Shown: piece after piece, positions 42,915 through 50,552 of the stretch | Layout: the number at the start of each line of letters is the position of its first letter | Position numbering within the stretch: the stretch's first letter is position 1 | Source: Wenzhouxiangella marina | Lineage (GTDB): Bacteria > Pseudomonadota > Gammaproteobacteria > Xanthomonadales > Wenzhouxiangellaceae | DNA length: 64,000 nt | Direction of reading: 5' to 3' | Assembly (NCBI RefSeq): GCF_001187785.1 | Contig: NZ_CP012154.1 | Span: 924,501-988,500, forward strand | Translations under genes and position numbers: made by a program | The notes under the pieces: model-generated | Database searches by the model: none | Told to the model about the DNA's origin: nothing | Seen by the model: the letters and a program-made list of their open reading frames with translations, nothing else

Positions 42915-45770
42915 TTACTCCTCCAGCAGGGCAAGCCAGCGCCGGGCGCGCTCGAGGAGGGGCAGGTAGCCCTGCGCTCCGGCGGTCTCGATGACCCATT
43001 GCAGCCGCTCCCGGGCCAGATCCGGCGGGCTGATGCGACTGCGCAGGATGGCGAGTTCGAGGGCCTGGCGGGCATCCGGTGCGTCGGCCAGCAGGCGATC
43101 AGCCTCCTCGAGTTCGCGGGCGCCAGCCTCGCTTCGGTCCTGTTCGATCAGGGCTTCGGCCAGCAGCAGGAGCACGTCGAGCTGGCGAGACGAGTCACGG
43201 GTCTCGGCGTACTCCGAGCGCAGGGCCAGTGCTTCCTGCTCGGCGGTCACCGCGCTGCCCTCGGCCAGTGCCACCCTGGCCAGCTGGAAGCGTGCGAGCA
43301 GCCGGCCAAGCTGGCTATCGGCTGCATCGGCCAGTTCGAGGGCGCGTTGAAAGTGGGCTCTCGCCTCGGCAAGCTCACCGTCCATCAGGGCCTGCCGACC
43401 GAGTGCGATGTCGACGACCGAGCGTTCGTCGGGGTCCTCGACGGACAGCTCCTGCGTCTGTTCGATCACCGCTCCCAGCGCGTTCGGACGCCCCATGTCG
43501 ACCATCAGATTGGCCAGGGTGGTCAGGGTTCGCATCTGCATCTGCGCCGCGCCCTGGGACGAGAAGGCCTCGGCCGCCTGGCGGATGCGTCGTTCCGCTT
43601 CGAGCAAGCGGCCCTGGCTGCGTTGCGTCAGGCCCAGGTTGTAGGACACGCGGGCGATATCGGTTTGCGCGTTCAGGACTTCGAACAGACCCAGCGCCTC
43701 TTCGGACAGTTCGATGGAACGGCTGACGTCGCGCCGCTGATAGGCGACGGCGGCCAGGTTGCCGAGGACGATGGCCTGTCCACGGAGATCGCCGGCATCG
43801 AGGAAGGCTTCGAGGGCGCGCTCGAAGACCGGCTCAGCATCGTTGGCCCGGCCGGCGCGTGCCAGCAGGGTGGCCCGATTGATCAGCGCCGCACCTTCGC
43901 CCTGGCGGTCCCGGACCCGTCGGAAGTAGCTGGCGGCTTCCTCCAGGCGGGTTTCGGCGGCCTCGGTCTGGCGAGCGCGCATCAGGGTCACGCCGTACAG
44001 GACGCCCGCGCGGGCCAGCTGCCTGGGATCTCCGAGTGTTTCGAGCTGCTCCATCGCTGCTTCCATGGCTGCGATCGACGCATCGCTCCGTCCGCTCCGA
44101 TCGAGCACCGAGGCCTCGAGCATGTAGGCCTCGGCGAGGCCTTCCGGGTGGTTCAGGGCCTGGTAGCGGGCCTTGAGCTCGGGAATCATGTTCAGCGCGG
44201 ACTCGAGGCGACCTTGCTGGAACTCGATCGTGGCCAGGCCGAGCCGGGCTTCGGCCTCGTCTTCCGCTGCCAGATCGGAAAACTCGTCGAGCAGGGACTC
44301 CAGGACCGCCCGCGCGTCGTCGAGCTGGCCACTGCGCGTCAGGGCGCCTGCTTCGGCGAGGCGGGCGGCGGCGATCAAGCCCGGCGTCTGCTCGGCTTCG
44401 GCCAGGCGCCGTGCGTCCCGTGCGGCGTCGAGACGGGCGGACTGGTCGCGCTCCAGCCGCGCCAGTTCGACGGCCAGCAGGGCCAGTCGGGCATCGTCGG
44501 GGCGGGCGGCGCGAAGCGAGCTCAGGGCCTGCCGTCCCGCTTCCAGCCGGCCGGACTGGATCAGGGCATTGACCAGGCGTCGGCTGTTGGCCGGGTCGGG
44601 GTAGAACTGAGTGATGGCCTGGAGCCGGTCGGTGGCACGTTCGTAGTCGAAGTCCAGCAGGGCGGCGGCCGCCTCGATGTCCAGCCGTTCCCGTGCCGGC
44701 CAGAGGCGAGTCGACTCGAGCGCCTGCTCGATGATCGATCGGGCCGCCTCGATGTCGCCGCTCTCGGCGAGCACCTGGGCCTGCAGGCGGCGGAGTTGCG
44801 GGCCATCGGCCGGCCCGTTCAAGGCCACGTTCAGCGCGTCCAGGGCCCCGGCTCGATCGAAGCGTTCCAGTGCCTGGCCGGCGGCGAAGTAGGCCCGCTG
44901 TCCTTCCGTGTCGGCGGGCAGGCGGGCGCGCAGCACCGAGCCATCGTCAGCGGTGGCTGGCAAACCCAGTCGCCGGCGAATCTCGTTGGCCATGTCGATG
45001 CTCATTCGGGCCACGTCCCAGCGACCCAGGCCGGTTTCGATGTTGCCGATGATCTCGCCGGAGTCCTGGCGTCGCAGCTGCGCCAGCAGTCGTGGGCCCT
45101 GGCCATCGACATCGAGATAGCGACCTTCGACCAGAACGTCGGCCGGCTCCGGGGCGTCGACGGTCTCCTGATCCCGCGCCAGGACCCGGAAGCCACCCAG
45201 TTCGACCAGGGCATGGCCGAGGTAGGTCTCGAAGGCAGGCGCCAGCCAGTTCAGCTCGGGGTCGTCGGCGGAATTGACCATCGCACTGATCGCCAGGGTC
45301 GGCGGCATGGCCGGCGGGCTCGGCGGAAGGGGTTGCAGTCGCCAGACGACGAAGGCGGCGATCAACAGGCCCAGCAGGCCGAGCAGGGCCCAGGGCGCTC
45401 TCTTTCCGGTGCCGGTCGGGCCCGGCGGTGGATGGGGAGGCGTCGAAGCGTTTTCGGAGTTCGAGGATTCGACGGTCGCGATGAACTGATAGCCCAGGCC
45501 TCGCCGCGTGGCGATGATCCGAGGGTCGCTGCTCGAGTCGCCCAGCGCCTGGCGCAGCTCCTTGATGGTCTGGGGAACCGAGCTGACGGAGGTGGCCTGG
45601 TGGCCCCAGACCGCGTCGAGGAGTTCGTCCCGGCTGACGACCGCCGGTGCCTGCTCGATCAGATGGCAGAGCACGGCAAAGGTCTGGGGTCGGAGCTGGA
45701 TCGGACCGTCGGGGCCCAGGACCAGTTTCTGGGCCAGGTCGAGTTCGAAGTCCTGAAAGTGGATGCTCAT
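42915..45770 (-). CDS. Giant CadC/ToxR-like regulator (second paralogue)
   Basis: This 951-residue protein has a winged-helix domain (1-100) with 'RPQTFAVLCHLIEQAPAVVS' and 'SVSSVPQTIKELRQALGDSS'. A Pro-rich linker precedes a membrane helix at 126-143, then a TolB-like part and TPR repeats from ~290 onward. The DNA-binding domain is nearly identical to that of 31782-34793, so both may read similar sites, while their TPR parts have drifted. Placed upstream of tagged secreted genes (41606, 40324), it is a candidate controller of that set. Confidence 0.8.
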   Translation of the reverse strand: MSIHFQDFELDLAQKLVLGPDGPIQLRPQTFAVLCHLIEQAPAVVSRDELLDAVWGHQATSVSSVPQTIKELRQALGDSSSDPRIIATRRGLGYQFIATVESSNSENASTPPHPPPGPTGTGKRAPWALLGLLGLLIAAFVVWRLQPLPPSPPAMPPTLAISAMVNSADDPELNWLAPAFETYLGHALVELGGFRVLARDQETVDAPEPADVLVEGRYLDVDGQGPRLLAQLRRQDSGEIIGNIETGLGRWDVARMSIDMANEIRRRLGLPATADDGSVLRARLPADTEGQRAYFAAGQALERFDRAGALDALNVALNGPADGPQLRRLQAQVLAESGDIEAARSIIEQALESTRLWPARERLDIEAAAALLDFDYERATDRLQAITQFYPDPANSRRLVNALIQSGRLEAGRQALSSLRAARPDDARLALLAVELARLERDQSARLDAARDARRLAEAEQTPGLIAAARLAEAGALTRSGQLDDARAVLESLLDEFSDLAAEDEAEARLGLATIEFQQGRLESALNMIPELKARYQALNHPEGLAEAYMLEASVLDRSGRSDASIAAMEAAMEQLETLGDPRQLARAGVLYGVTLMRARQTEAAETRLEEAASYFRRVRDRQGEGAALINRATLLARAGRANDAEPVFERALEAFLDAGDLRGQAIVLGNLAAVAYQRRDVSRSIELSEEALGLFEVLNAQTDIARVSYNLGLTQRSQGRLLEAERRIRQAAEAFSSQGAAQMQMRTLTTLANLMVDMGRPNALGAVIEQTQELSVEDPDERSVVDIALGRQALMDGELAEARAHFQRALELADAADSQLGRLLARFQLARVALAEGSAVTAEQEALALRSEYAETRDSSRQLDVLLLLAEALIEQDRSEAGARELEEADRLLADAPDARQALELAILRSRISPPDLARERLQWVIETAGAQGYLPLLERARRWLALLEE

Positions 45771-45931
45771 GATCTGGGCGGTTTCGTAGCGCTCAAGGCT
45801 CTGATTTCACGAAGAATTCAAGTTGGTTTCATGCAGGACCTTACCGCAGGTGATGGAATGACCTGACCGTAGCATCCTGATCGTCGATGCGCCCCCCGGC
45901 CATCAGCTTGCCATCATTCGAGAGCCTTGTC

Positions 45932-46507
45932 ATGCCGAATCCGCTTCGAACCATCGACGCCGCAGAGCACCCTTCGAGGGTGGGCTTGCGGGGGTGGGTC
46001 GAGCGCGGCTGCGCCATTTCCGTATGCGCGATCGGCCTCTGGCTCTCCCTCGAAGCCTGGCTTCCCGTCTACCTGGATCACTCCACCGCCTATGCCGAGC
46101 CCGTCCGGGCCCAGGTCGTCGAATCCCGCTTCCAGGGCCGCAGCGATTCGGATTGGCGCCTTGGCCCGGGCCAGCCCGTCTTTGCCTACCGATACGTCCA
46201 CAGGGGAAGGATCTTTCATGCCTCGGGCTATCGGCCCGGCGGCGGGCTCGTTGAAGCGGTTCGTCGCTTCCCGCCCGGCACGATGGTCACCGCCTACCTC
46301 GACCCGGCGAGGCCGCAGGCCGCGATGTTGTTTCCCGGCGTTCACGGCGATCAGATCGCGCGCGGTCTGGTCGGTCTCTGCCTGCTCCTGTCCGGGATGC
46401 TGTTCGTGCAGCGGCTCTGGCCGGGTCCCGATCCGAGCGCTTCGTCCCCTCCTTCCTCCGCCGCGCCTCGCTGGCGCTCGGTGTTGACCAAGGAACCTCG
46501 ATCATGA
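45932..46507 (+). CDS. DUF3592-like membrane protein
   Basis: This 191-residue protein has two membrane segments, about residues 28-50 and 145-166. Between them is a beta-rich domain with 'EPVRAQVVESRFQGRSDSDW' and 'GQPVFAYRYVHRGRIFHASG', and 'FPPGTMVTAYLDPARPQAAM' near its end. This is the pattern of DUF3592. The stop overlaps the start of the large tagged beta-helix gene (ATGA), so they are cotranslated. Function is unknown. Confidence 0.75.
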   Translation: MPNPLRTIDAAEHPSRVGLRGWVERGCAISVCAIGLWLSLEAWLPVYLDHSTAYAEPVRAQVVESRFQGRSDSDWRLGPGQPVFAYRYVHRGRIFHASGYRPGGGLVEAVRRFPPGTMVTAYLDPARPQAAMLFPGVHGDQIARGLVGLCLLLSGMLFVQRLWPGPDPSASSPPSSAAPRWRSVLTKEPRS

Positions 46508-49179
46508 TCCAGCACCGACTTCTGATCTGCCTGTTCTCCCTGAACCTGTTGATGCCGACGATCACCCGGGCCGCGATCATCGACATCGGGCCGAACGGCT
46601 GCTCCCTGGCCGACGCCATCCGCAGTGCCAACCTGGACTCGGCCATTGGCCAGTGCAGCGCAGGCGCCGGCACCGATCAGATCGTGGCGCCGGACGGCTG
46701 GGAGATCACCCTGTCGAGCGAGTTGCCGACGATCGAGTCCGACCTGACCCTGCGCACCCAGACGGCGGCCGGCCATCTGCGGATTTCAGGCGACTTTTCC
46801 GTGCCGATCCTGAAGATTCATGGCAGCGGCACCGCCGTCAACATCCATCGCGTGGAGTTCTTCGGCGGCAAGCGTGACGGCGTCGGCAATCCGGGCGGCG
46901 CGGCACTCAGCATCCGCGACGCCACGGTCAGCATCGTCGACAGCGAGTTCCGGGCCAATACGGCCAGCCTGTCCGATGGCGGGGCGATCAATATCCGGGA
47001 CGGCGTGCTGCTGATGACCCGCACCGTGATCAGTAACAACTGGACGCGACGCACGGGCCTGACGCCGAAGCGCGGCGGGGGCATCTATGCCGAAGACAGC
47101 GTGCTGGATCTGGAAGAGGTCTTCTTCGATCAGAACTTCTCCCTGCTGTTCAACCCGGAAGAGGCGGGCACGACGCTCTCGGACGGCCTGTTCATGAACG
47201 GGGGCAGCCTCGTGCTCCGAAAGAGCGAGGTCTACGAGAGCTACTACGGCATTCGGGCGATCAACGCAGCCGATGTGCTGATCGAGAACACGACCTTCGA
47301 GGATGCGGAATCGGGCTATGTCGATATTCCGAAGCTCGAGTACGAGGGGCCCGGCGTGCTCGTCCTCAATCACGTGACGATGAGCGCGGAAATGCGCGTG
47401 GTCAACGCCATCCTCGAGGCCAGCAATTCGATCTTCGCCCAGTGCGTGACCACGGGCACGACCTGGACCGTCGACACGGCCAACAAGTACTTCAATTTCG
47501 ACTGCAACGGCCCCCGGGACTGGCCCGGCGTGATTGCGCTGGCGGACAACGGCGGCTTCACGCGCACCCGCGCATCGACGCTGAACTCGAGCGTCGTCGA
47601 CGCCGGTGATCCAGCCTACTGCCTGGCCGAGGATCAACGCGGCGAGCCCCGCGGCGCCCAGTGCGATATCGGTGCCTATGAATTGACCTCCTTCGCGGAT
47701 GTCGGGGTCAGCCTGGTCATCGAGCCAGCCGGGCCCTGGGTGGACGGCCAGGCCGTGCGGGCCATGGTCGAAGTGTCCAATGCCGGTCCGGGGAACGCCA
47801 ATGCAGTGTCCCTGAGCGCGGCCACTCAGCAGTTCTTCGTGCAGGGCGTCGATGCCTCCTTCTGCAGCTCGCTGCCCTGCCTGATCAATCAGATTCCGGC
47901 GGGCGAAACGGTACGCGTGCCGATCGATGCCGTGCTGGGCAGCTTTCAGTCGGCCGGCTTCGACGTCGATGTGGCGGCCTCGCGCACGGGGGCGTCCTAT
48001 TACCAGGACCCGGACGAATCCGATCCGGGAGGCAACAACCGGGCTTCGGCCAGCGGTGCCATCGATCCCGGTGCGGATCTGTCTCTGCAGCTCGATCTGC
48101 TGACGCCGCCCCCTTACTTTGTCGGCCAGACGGTGGTCTATCGGGCAGTCATCGCCAATGGTGGCGGCCAGGCCGCCTCACCCGTGGAGCTGGAACTGTT
48201 TCCAGCCGGTGGCACTATCGAGGCCTTCGCCGGCTGCAGCTCGGTCAACGGCCCGCTCTGCACACTTGGCCAACTGAACGACGGCCAGACGGCCCAGATC
48301 GACCTGGACTTCAAGGTCAATGCCGCGGCCTTCGTGCTCGATGGTGAGGTGAGCGCGCCCCAGCTCGACATCGCGCCCGCCGACAACCTGGACGATCAGG
48401 GCAATCAGGGCGCGGTCAGCGAAGCCGATGTGTCCGTGGAGCTCGAGCTGGCCCAGAGCGCTCCGTATTATTCGGATCAGTTTCTGGTGTTCACGGCTCG
48501 CATCCGGACCGGCAACGCGCCGGCATCGAATGTCCGCTTCTGGTCGGAGATGCCGGGTGCGGTCGGAGGTTTCTTCGATGCGCCGTTCTGCACCGGGGGC
48601 TCGCCCTGCGTCATACCGAGCATGGCGGCCAACGAAGAATTGGTGGCCACCATCGCCGTGTTCGCTCCCGTTGCGCCCGATGATGGCAGTGTTCCGAGCT
48701 GGGCGCATCGGATCTACGCCGAGCCGGGCCAGGTGGATTCGAACCCTGCCAACAACGAGGCCATCATCCAGCAGAACTACCAGGCCGCCACCAATCTGGT
48801 CGTCGATGTGGAGCTGCTCAGCCAGCCGCCCTTTGCCGCCGGGGACGTGGTCGATTACGAAATCGAGCTGATCAACGGCGGCGTCAATCGGGCCCGTGAT
48901 GTGGTGTTGACGGTGGACGCCGACAACCTGGAGCTCGAATTCCTGTCCGGTAACCAGTGCCAGGCGGTCGATTGCGAACTCGCGACCATGGACTTTGCGC
49001 AACGGGAGCGAATTCTCCTTCAGTACCGCGTCGTCGATCCCGGCGACTTCAACCTCGGGGCGAGCATCACGGGCGCCGATTACGACCCCGCCCTCTCGAA
49101 CAACAGCGACCCGCTCAACGGCGCCACAGCCGTCGCGCCCTTGACCGATAGCCTGTTCTCGGATCGGTTCCGGCCATGA
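46504..49179 (+). CDS. Secreted right-handed beta-helix/DUF11 protein with F-S-D-R-F tail
   Basis: This 891-residue protein has a signal peptide ending near residue 23. The first ~370 residues are a parallel beta-helix, marked by 'LSIRDATVSIVDSEFRANTA' and 'SDGGAINIRDGVLLMTRTVI'. It closes with a choice-of-anchor-Q-type segment 'RGEPRGAQCDIGAYEL'. Several DUF11-like domains follow. The last residues are 'DSLFSDRFRP'. It is coupled to a DUF3592-like membrane protein. Beta-helix proteins of this kind are often surface structures or polysaccharide lyases, but no lyase motif is seen. Confidence 0.8.
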   Translation: MIQHRLLICLFSLNLLMPTITRAAIIDIGPNGCSLADAIRSANLDSAIGQCSAGAGTDQIVAPDGWEITLSSELPTIESDLTLRTQTAAGHLRISGDFSVPILKIHGSGTAVNIHRVEFFGGKRDGVGNPGGAALSIRDATVSIVDSEFRANTASLSDGGAINIRDGVLLMTRTVISNNWTRRTGLTPKRGGGIYAEDSVLDLEEVFFDQNFSLLFNPEEAGTTLSDGLFMNGGSLVLRKSEVYESYYGIRAINAADVLIENTTFEDAESGYVDIPKLEYEGPGVLVLNHVTMSAEMRVVNAILEASNSIFAQCVTTGTTWTVDTANKYFNFDCNGPRDWPGVIALADNGGFTRTRASTLNSSVVDAGDPAYCLAEDQRGEPRGAQCDIGAYELTSFADVGVSLVIEPAGPWVDGQAVRAMVEVSNAGPGNANAVSLSAATQQFFVQGVDASFCSSLPCLINQIPAGETVRVPIDAVLGSFQSAGFDVDVAASRTGASYYQDPDESDPGGNNRASASGAIDPGADLSLQLDLLTPPPYFVGQTVVYRAVIANGGGQAASPVELELFPAGGTIEAFAGCSSVNGPLCTLGQLNDGQTAQIDLDFKVNAAAFVLDGEVSAPQLDIAPADNLDDQGNQGAVSEADVSVELELAQSAPYYSDQFLVFTARIRTGNAPASNVRFWSEMPGAVGGFFDAPFCTGGSPCVIPSMAANEELVATIAVFAPVAPDDGSVPSWAHRIYAEPGQVDSNPANNEAIIQQNYQAATNLVVDVELLSQPPFAAGDVVDYEIELINGGVNRARDVVLTVDADNLELEFLSGNQCQAVDCELATMDFAQRERILLQYRVVDPGDFNLGASITGADYDPALSNNSDPLNGATAVAPLTDSLFSDRFRP

Positions 49180-49207
49180 GCCTGGCGAGCTCGACACATG
49201 AAGCCGA

Positions 49208-49369
49208 TTGCTCGGAATCCACGGCGCCGTCGTCAGGTTCGGTCGCTTGGAAATCAGCGATATCAAGGGCTCTGGCCCGGGCCTCTTGCGAGTGGATGAT
49301 CAATCCGAGCTGCAGATGCCGGCCGACGAGATCATTCAGGATGCCTGTTGCGCTCGGCCTGGCTCCTGA
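49208..49369 (+). CDS. Possible small ORF (uncertain)
   Basis: A TTG-started 53-codon frame reads 'GIHGAVVRFGRLEISDIKGS' then 'GPGLLRVDDQSELQMPADEI'. Its residue mix is protein-like, but it has no clear ribosome binding site and no recognised relatives. It lies in the 274-bp gap between the beta-helix gene and a convergent membrane-protein gene. It may equally be a relic of a longer gene. Confidence 0.2.
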   Translation: MLGIHGAVVRFGRLEISDIKGSGPGLLRVDDQSELQMPADEIIQDACCARPGS

Positions 49370-49453
49370 GGGGATGCTCGGTTGAATGAGGCGTCCCGGC
49401 TGCCGACCGTCCGGCGTCGAGGCAGTCCCCGAAGGAGTGGTTGAACCGCCTCT

Positions 49454-50227
49454 TCAGAGTCTTGAAAGTCCCCAGGCCAGCGCCAGCACCAGGCTCAGGC
49501 CCGTGAGGGTCATGATCGCCAGACCGCCGAGTACGGCGGACAGCACAAGGGCGCCGGCCAACAGGGGCTGTTTTCGGCTCAGGCGCTCGAGGCGCGTCGG
49601 TGCACTCTGCACCGTCGGATCGGGCAGGCCTTCAGCGCCTTCGGCGATCCGGGCGGCTCGCCGCAGCACCGATTCGATCCAGGTCGCATCCATGTCGCTG
49701 ACTTGAAGCAGGCCGCTGCCGTAGTGCAGGCGCTCGGGCTGAAAGTAGACGCTGCCGCGCAGCTGCTCACTGCTGCGCTCGGTCAGCAGACTGGCGACAT
49801 TGAGCATGCTGGCCCAATCCTCGATCAGGGTCAGCCCCCAGGTCTCATCGGCCGCAACCACATCGAAGCCCTCCAGCACGCTCGGTAGATCCTCGATCAC
49901 GCTCTGCTTCTTCAGGCGGTAGAGCCAGCGCAGGAGCCGCCAGCGCGTCACGCTTTCCTTGACGAAGTACAGTCGGGTCATGACCCGGCATTCCATCTCG
50001 ATGCGAAGACGCCAGCCCAGGTGGGCACGCCGGCGGGTTCTGCCCTGGTAGCGCGTACGGGTCTGGCGGCTGATGGTCAGGGAGGTTCTGCGGCCCTCGA
50101 AAGCGCCCTCCCAGATCAGGCTTGCAAAGCGCGTGTGCTTCTGAAATCCCAGTTCGCGCAGGCGCTCGAACAAGTCGTCCGATGCGCGCCAGGGCTTTTC
50201 AACAGGGCTGGACTCAGAACGGGTCAT
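49454..50227 (-). CDS. Hypothetical membrane protein, third gene of a tagged-protein operon
   Basis: This 257-residue protein has a soluble N-terminal ~205 residues rich in Arg and Trp ('RVMTRLYFVKESVTRWRLLR'). A hydrophobic hairpin closes it ('LLAGALVLSAVLGGLAIMTL', then 'TGLSLVLALAWGLSRL'). I do not recognise the family. ATG 50227 overlaps the preceding gene by 14 bases. With the small single-pass protein and the tagged propeller it forms a three-gene overlapping unit. Confidence 0.65.
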   Translation of the reverse strand: MTRSESSPVEKPWRASDDLFERLRELGFQKHTRFASLIWEGAFEGRRTSLTISRQTRTRYQGRTRRRAHLGWRLRIEMECRVMTRLYFVKESVTRWRLLRWLYRLKKQSVIEDLPSVLEGFDVVAADETWGLTLIEDWASMLNVASLLTERSSEQLRGSVYFQPERLHYGSGLLQVSDMDATWIESVLRRAARIAEGAEGLPDPTVQSAPTRLERLSRKQPLLAGALVLSAVLGGLAIMTLTGLSLVLALAWGLSRL

Positions 50228-50552
50228 CGCGCTCCGGCGCATCGGGCTGGGTTCCTTCATGACCTTTCTGCACCTGATGTTCGCGTTCGAGGCGCAGCGC
50301 CTCGAGTTCGCGATGGGTGCGGCGGACCTGTTCGTCCAGGCCGAGATCGAGTTTGGGCAGTGGCCGTTCGACGCGAATCGACGAGGCGTCGAACGCTGCC
50401 GGCTCGGTCGAGGGTGCCTGCCGTGGCTGGACGATGAAGCGATCGATGCCCAGGATGCTCAGGCCCAAAGCGATCACGACCGCGCAGACCTTGAGAATCA
50501 GCTTCTGTGCCGGACTGAAACTGTCGACCAGATGTTGCCAGAATTCGCTCAT
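50214..50552 (-). CDS. Small single-pass membrane protein, second gene of a tagged-protein operon
   Basis: This 112-residue protein has an N-terminal amphipathic start, a membrane helix at about 18-40 ('LKVCAVVIALGLSILGIDRF'), then a polar tail with a short helical or coiled-coil segment 'RRTHRELEALRLEREHQVQK'. Its ATG overlaps the stop of the tagged propeller gene by four bases, and its 3' end overlaps the next membrane protein. The tight coupling suggests a complex at the inner membrane. Function is unknown. Confidence 0.65.
   Translation of the reverse strand: MSEFWQHLVDSFSPAQKLILKVCAVVIALGLSILGIDRFIVQPRQAPSTEPAAFDASSIRVERPLPKLDLGLDEQVRRTHRELEALRLEREHQVQKGHEGTQPDAPERDDPF

Noticed and set aside
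42999-45866. Very long plus-strand open frame opposite the giant regulator
   Set aside because: It mirrors codon bias of the real minus-strand gene, is rich in low-complexity Gly/Gln/Arg, lacks any domain and has no start signals. GC-rich DNA commonly gives such antisense frames.
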